64,000 nt of DNA from Vibrio tritonius. GTDB lineage: Bacteria > Pseudomonadota > Gammaproteobacteria > Enterobacterales > Vibrionaceae. The notes under the pieces were generated by a model. That model was not told where the DNA came from. It searched no databases and worked only from the letters and a program-made list of their open reading frames with translations. The translations under genes and the position numbers were made by a program. Where the stretch lies: assembly GCF_001547935.1 (NCBI RefSeq), contig NZ_AP014635.1, positions 2,480,001-2,544,000 of the forward strand, read 5' to 3'. Of this stretch, positions 60,965-64,000 are shown in pieces. The first letter of the stretch is position 1. Every line of letters starts with the position of its first letter.

Positions 60965-63232
60965 ATGAGAATAACTCGCTGGCAATCTTGGTTTGCTCTG
61001 TTGATGTTAACCGCATCAACATTAGTTCATGCAACGATCTATTCATCACCAACACTGAATGAAGCGGCAGGACTGGTCGACATTTCCCCCATTCAAGCCA
61101 AGGCACTAGCCAGCGAGTATTTAAATCAACGCCGTTTAACTGAGAAAGCAGAAAAGACACCGACAACAATCGCTCGAGACGAAGCGGATAGCCGTATTCG
61201 AACCCCAGGTAGTACGGTAGATGCCATGGAGCTGTTAGCCCAAGCAGAGTTTAACTTAGGTAACTCACTCACAGCCTATACGGTTCTAGAACAAGCAGAG
61301 AAGCTCACTCAGCAGTATCAACTTCCTTACTTAAAACTGGATGTAAAACTCTTACATACCCGCTTGCGTTGGTTAGATACCGAAAGTGCCGCTAATGCCA
61401 ATCAAGCATTGGATGATATCGAAGCGGATTTTAAAAATATCCAAAATGCTGACCAGCTCGCTACAGGTATTGAATACAAATTAAAAATGTTGCGTGCTGA
61501 AGTTGCCTCTAAGGCAGGCCAAACAACTACGGCTAATCATCTCTTTGCCGAGGTTGAAACCTATCTCAAAAAAATAAAATCGACCAAAACTGCCATCGAC
61601 TATCACATCACAGTCGGTGAACACTATCTCAATCACGAACGCTACAACCTCGCGTTATCAGAGCTTCTTAGAGCATACTGGGATGCGATAGAAAACGACT
61701 CAGGCGCTCTACTCGCCAAAACTAACACCCTACTTGGCAGGCTATTTTTTGAACGAAGAGTGTTGGACAAATCGTTACTTCACTTATCTCAAGCTGCTGA
61801 TTTCTATGGCAAGTATGATAAATCTCCAGTTTTAGCGCGGGTACTAAAACGCATGGGAGACACTTACTTCCTACAAGGAAAATATAATCTAGCTCTGGTT
61901 CACTACTTCAACGTCATTGACCACGAGAGCAGTAATAGTGATATTGAACAAGTGATCGAAACACGTTTATCGTTAGCAGCAACCTATTTACAGCTTTATA
62001 ACTACCCACTTGCAAGTCAATATTTACAGCGTGCAGAAGAGTTATTGAACTACAGTGATATTCCACGCCTAAAAGCCAAAGTAGCACTACTCAATGCAGG
62101 GCTGGCTTTCCATCAGAAAAAAACCAATGATGTCATTAATTACTCGACAAAAGCATTACAAATTAGTCGTGCTTTAAGTGATACCGAACTGGAAGAACAG
62201 GCGTATCAACTACTATCAGAAGGTTATGAGCAATCTGGTCAATTAGCTCGTGCGCTGCAAAATATGAAATATCACAACCATCTTGCTCAACTAAGACAAG
62301 ATAAGCTTAACCGCATTAGTGAAGACGCATTTCGCCAGCAGAAAGAGTTCGTCGAACAAACACTGCACATGGCTGGACAAGAGCAAGAGTTGAAACGCCT
62401 AAAGCAGGAGTACGGTAAATTCCAAAAAATTGCATTTGGATTGTTTATTACTTCTGCACTCTTTTTCCTCTTTTTACTGCGTCGCGGCTACATCATTCAA
62501 CGTCAAAAAGATGAGATAGAAGAGCTTAACAGCAATCTTTTCACCCACTCTCGCTCGCGCCTGCGTAACCTACGCATGCTCAATGCAAGGCTCGCTACAT
62601 CGTTAGAAAAAAGCAGTCGCAGTTTTGAAGAGTGGCACATTGGTGAACTCATCAATGAACCTCTCAACGACCGTTTGCGGTTTGTTATGGTCGACATTCC
62701 ATTTATGCGCAATATGTACCTGCAACATGGGTATACCGGTGGGCTTGAACTCGAACATGCCTTTGGTGCATTCCTAAAATCCAAGCTTACTGGTTCGCAG
62801 AGAATCTATCATTTTTCCGACTCGAACTTGCTTTATATTGAGCCAAATACCGACCGCAACCGACCACCAGAAGAGATGTTTGAGCAGTTCCAGGGATGGG
62901 TGAATGAATTTGAACCACACCGTCATCTTAATCGAAACATTCGGGTGGGAATTGCCGACTACCCATTCCTGCCTCGCGCCTATACCGCGATCAATGACAA
63001 GGAGTTGTTGGATATTTTATTGATGGCAACCGATATTGCCAGAGGCTTAAGTTTGCAGGAAAACAGCAGCCACTGGGTGTACTTTAGAGCAATCGATAAC
63101 GCACCTGCGGCAAGTTTTGCATCTAATAATATTCGTCGATCATGTAAGTACGCTATTAACCAAGGTTTGGTAAAAGTGCAATCTTCGTTTAAAAATGAAG
63201 ACACAATTAAGAAACTCTTAAAAGCTGGTTAA
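60965..63232 (+). CDS. TPR membrane protein with degenerate GGDEF-like C-terminus
   Basis: This 755-residue protein starts with a signal peptide (WQSWFALLMLTASTLVHA). A periplasmic helical region with TPR-like repeats follows (about 75-455, for example ARVLKRMGDTYFLQGKYNLA and IETRLSLAATYLQLYNYPLA). One membrane segment lies near 488-508 (KIAFGLFITSALFFLFLL), then a coiled coil, then a cytosolic domain (about 575-740) laid out like a GGDEF domain. Where the GGDEF motif should be it reads SDSNLL near 617-622, so it cannot be an active diguanylate cyclase. I infer a sensor or scaffold role. The frame extends upstream over queF; the ATG at 60965 is chosen for the signal peptide. It is probably co-transcribed with queF. 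Confidence 0.7.
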   Translation: MRITRWQSWFALLMLTASTLVHATIYSSPTLNEAAGLVDISPIQAKALASEYLNQRRLTEKAEKTPTTIARDEADSRIRTPGSTVDAMELLAQAEFNLGNSLTAYTVLEQAEKLTQQYQLPYLKLDVKLLHTRLRWLDTESAANANQALDDIEADFKNIQNADQLATGIEYKLKMLRAEVASKAGQTTTANHLFAEVETYLKKIKSTKTAIDYHITVGEHYLNHERYNLALSELLRAYWDAIENDSGALLAKTNTLLGRLFFERRVLDKSLLHLSQAADFYGKYDKSPVLARVLKRMGDTYFLQGKYNLALVHYFNVIDHESSNSDIEQVIETRLSLAATYLQLYNYPLASQYLQRAEELLNYSDIPRLKAKVALLNAGLAFHQKKTNDVINYSTKALQISRALSDTELEEQAYQLLSEGYEQSGQLARALQNMKYHNHLAQLRQDKLNRISEDAFRQQKEFVEQTLHMAGQEQELKRLKQEYGKFQKIAFGLFITSALFFLFLLRRGYIIQRQKDEIEELNSNLFTHSRSRLRNLRMLNARLATSLEKSSRSFEEWHIGELINEPLNDRLRFVMVDIPFMRNMYLQHGYTGGLELEHAFGAFLKSKLTGSQRIYHFSDSNLLYIEPNTDRNRPPEEMFEQFQGWVNEFEPHRHLNRNIRVGIADYPFLPRAYTAINDKELLDILLMATDIARGLSLQENSSHWVYFRAIDNAPAASFASNNIRRSCKYAINQGLVKVQSSFKNEDTIKKLLKAG

Positions 63233-63676
63233 TTTTCCACCACTTAAGCAATTGAGAAGGTGACGAATCTATTTATTTTGATATTATCGCCAATAGATTT
63301 ACGTGAAGAACTTTTATATTATATTCAACTAGTTTAATAAACAAATTAGTGACTAAATCGTTGTTCCTAATTATGTCCCCGATAGGGTAAGCAACCGTTA
63401 TTTAGAATGGTAGGTAAAAGAGTGTAATCCGAAAAATACAGCACTTAACCACCTGTTTTATTTATTTAAAACCGTTTTTCTGGATATAAAACAAAGTATC
63501 TCTGCGGTGAATACGCACAATAAAGTAAGTAAAGCAGAGTGCTCAAGAGCGCTCCTTTGCTTTAGTGCCATAACGTTGAACCGCGTATCTTCTTAGCTTC
63601 CTCTCATATGAACTAAGACTTCAACATTATTGGTCACCCTTTTTGTTCCTTAACCAGTGGCATTGGAGCACTCGTA
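63233..63676. other. Intergenic region before the last gene
   Basis: 444 bases without a supported gene. It holds a solo copy of the 18.3-kb element's end (63362-63378) and an imperfect GC-containing hairpin at about 63528-63560 (AAAGCA..GAGTGC / GCGCTC..TGCTTT). The rest is AT-rich sequence in which I could not place a promoter. Confidence 0.55.
63362..63378 (+). repeat. Solo copy of the structured element's outer end
   Basis: TGTTCCTAATTATG is identical to 18277-18290, the left end of the element at 18274-18423. No partner arm was found nearby. The match is 14 bases and AT-rich, so chance is possible. Confidence 0.4.
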
Positions 63677-64000
63677 ATGCAGCACAGTCTGGCAACTGAC
63701 AACCCGACACCAACATTAGCTGAACAGCTAAAACGCAGTAGTGAATGCCTGCTTCGGGTACCTCATTTACCGGAAAGAGTAAAACGCGATCTACGTGACC
63801 TCGTTAATTTTGCCGCATCACAGCGCATAGATGACAATGAGCAGGCATTACGCCTACTGAATCTCTACGAGATTACCATTAAAATTCTGAGTACGAATCG
63901 TGAAACACACGCTCCAGACTTGTCCGGTTTCGACGCCAATACTGATCAGTTAAAACGCCTCAATAAAGAGTTACAACGCGTAATAACTGAGTTGGATTTT
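63677..64000 (+). CDS. N-terminal part of a cytosolic protein, possibly a diguanylate cyclase
   Basis: 108 codons run from the ATG at 63677 to the window edge without a stop. The protein starts MQHSLATDNPTPTLAEQLKR and is helical and charged, with RVPHLPERVKRDLRDLVNF. It has no signal peptide or membrane segment so far. From memory, Vibrio genes at this place downstream of queF encode GGDEF proteins with this kind of N-terminus, but the catalytic domain would lie outside the window, so the function is only a suggestion. Confidence 0.55.
   Translation, partial: MQHSLATDNPTPTLAEQLKRSSECLLRVPHLPERVKRDLRDLVNFAASQRIDDNEQALRLLNLYEITIKILSTNRETHAPDLSGFDANTDQLKRLNKELQRVITELDF

Overview
The window is 64 kb of chromosomal core sequence from a Vibrio (Gammaproteobacteria). 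The evidence is the divergent htpG/toxR-toxS block, which is a Vibrionaceae hallmark, and a gene order that matches, as I remember it, the toxRS-bearing stretch of the large Vibrio chromosome: glnS, nagE/nagAC, asnB, rfaH, hemH, adk, htpG, toxRS, ligA, zipA, cysZ, cysK, ptsHI-crr, miaB, leuS, mrdAB, lipBA, glyA, metNIQ, queF. ToxR differs clearly from the V. cholerae protein in its linker and periplasmic part, so the species is probably not V. cholerae. I cannot name the species.

Layout. 1-5.3 kb: start of glnS, then N-acetylglucosamine uptake and catabolism (nagE facing nagA-nagC) with CRP- and NagC-type sites between them. 5.4-9.2 kb: a KefB/C-type antiporter flanked by miniature repeats, then asnB. 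9.2-15.8 kb: rfaH, a peptide permease, hemH, adk, htpG. 16.0-18.8 kb: toxR-toxS, a TSUP permease, a structured intergenic repeat and a SelW-like protein. 18.8-25 kb: yfcE, yfcH, an SDR enzyme, a probable 21-residue membrane peptide, a cysteine-less CnoX-type thioredoxin, cueR, ligA. 25-31 kb: zipA, cysZ, cysK, ptsH-ptsI-crr. 31-38.3 kb: ubiF and miaB-ybeZ-ybeY-corC-lnt. 38.4-51.5 kb: ybeL-type gene, leuS, then lptE-holA-rsfS-rlmH-mrdA-mrdB-rlpA-dacA-ybeD-lipB-lipA (envelope growth and lipoate). 51.6-58.6 kb: a small lipoprotein, glyA, a YitT protein, four tandem tRNA-Tyr genes, gmhB, metN-metI-metQ. 58.7-64 kb: a DUF2310 protein, syd, queF, a TPR protein with a degenerate GGDEF-like end, and the start of a further gene.

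How the genes work together. NagE has EIIC and EIIB domains but no EIIA, so it should draw phosphate from the EI-HPr-EIIA(Glc) relay encoded 26 kb away (ptsHI-crr). The ptsH leader carries a Mlc/NagC-like palindrome that ties the two loci together. cysZ and cysK supply sulfur. metNIQ sits under a clear MetJ operator and glyA under a clear PurR box. The mrdAB-rlpA-dacA set and lnt, lptE and rfaH serve the cell envelope.

I see no prophage, insertion sequence with a transposase, CRISPR array, defence island or toxin-antitoxin pair. The less ordinary material is small and mostly intergenic: a dispersed inverted-repeat (MITE-like) family with four traces, a nested stem-loop element at 18.3 kb, a 32-bp perfect palindrome around an ideal CRP site, several exact intercistronic hairpins, a probable tiny membrane protein gene, and a tandemly amplified tRNA-Tyr unit. 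All statements come from reading the sequence; no database search was run.
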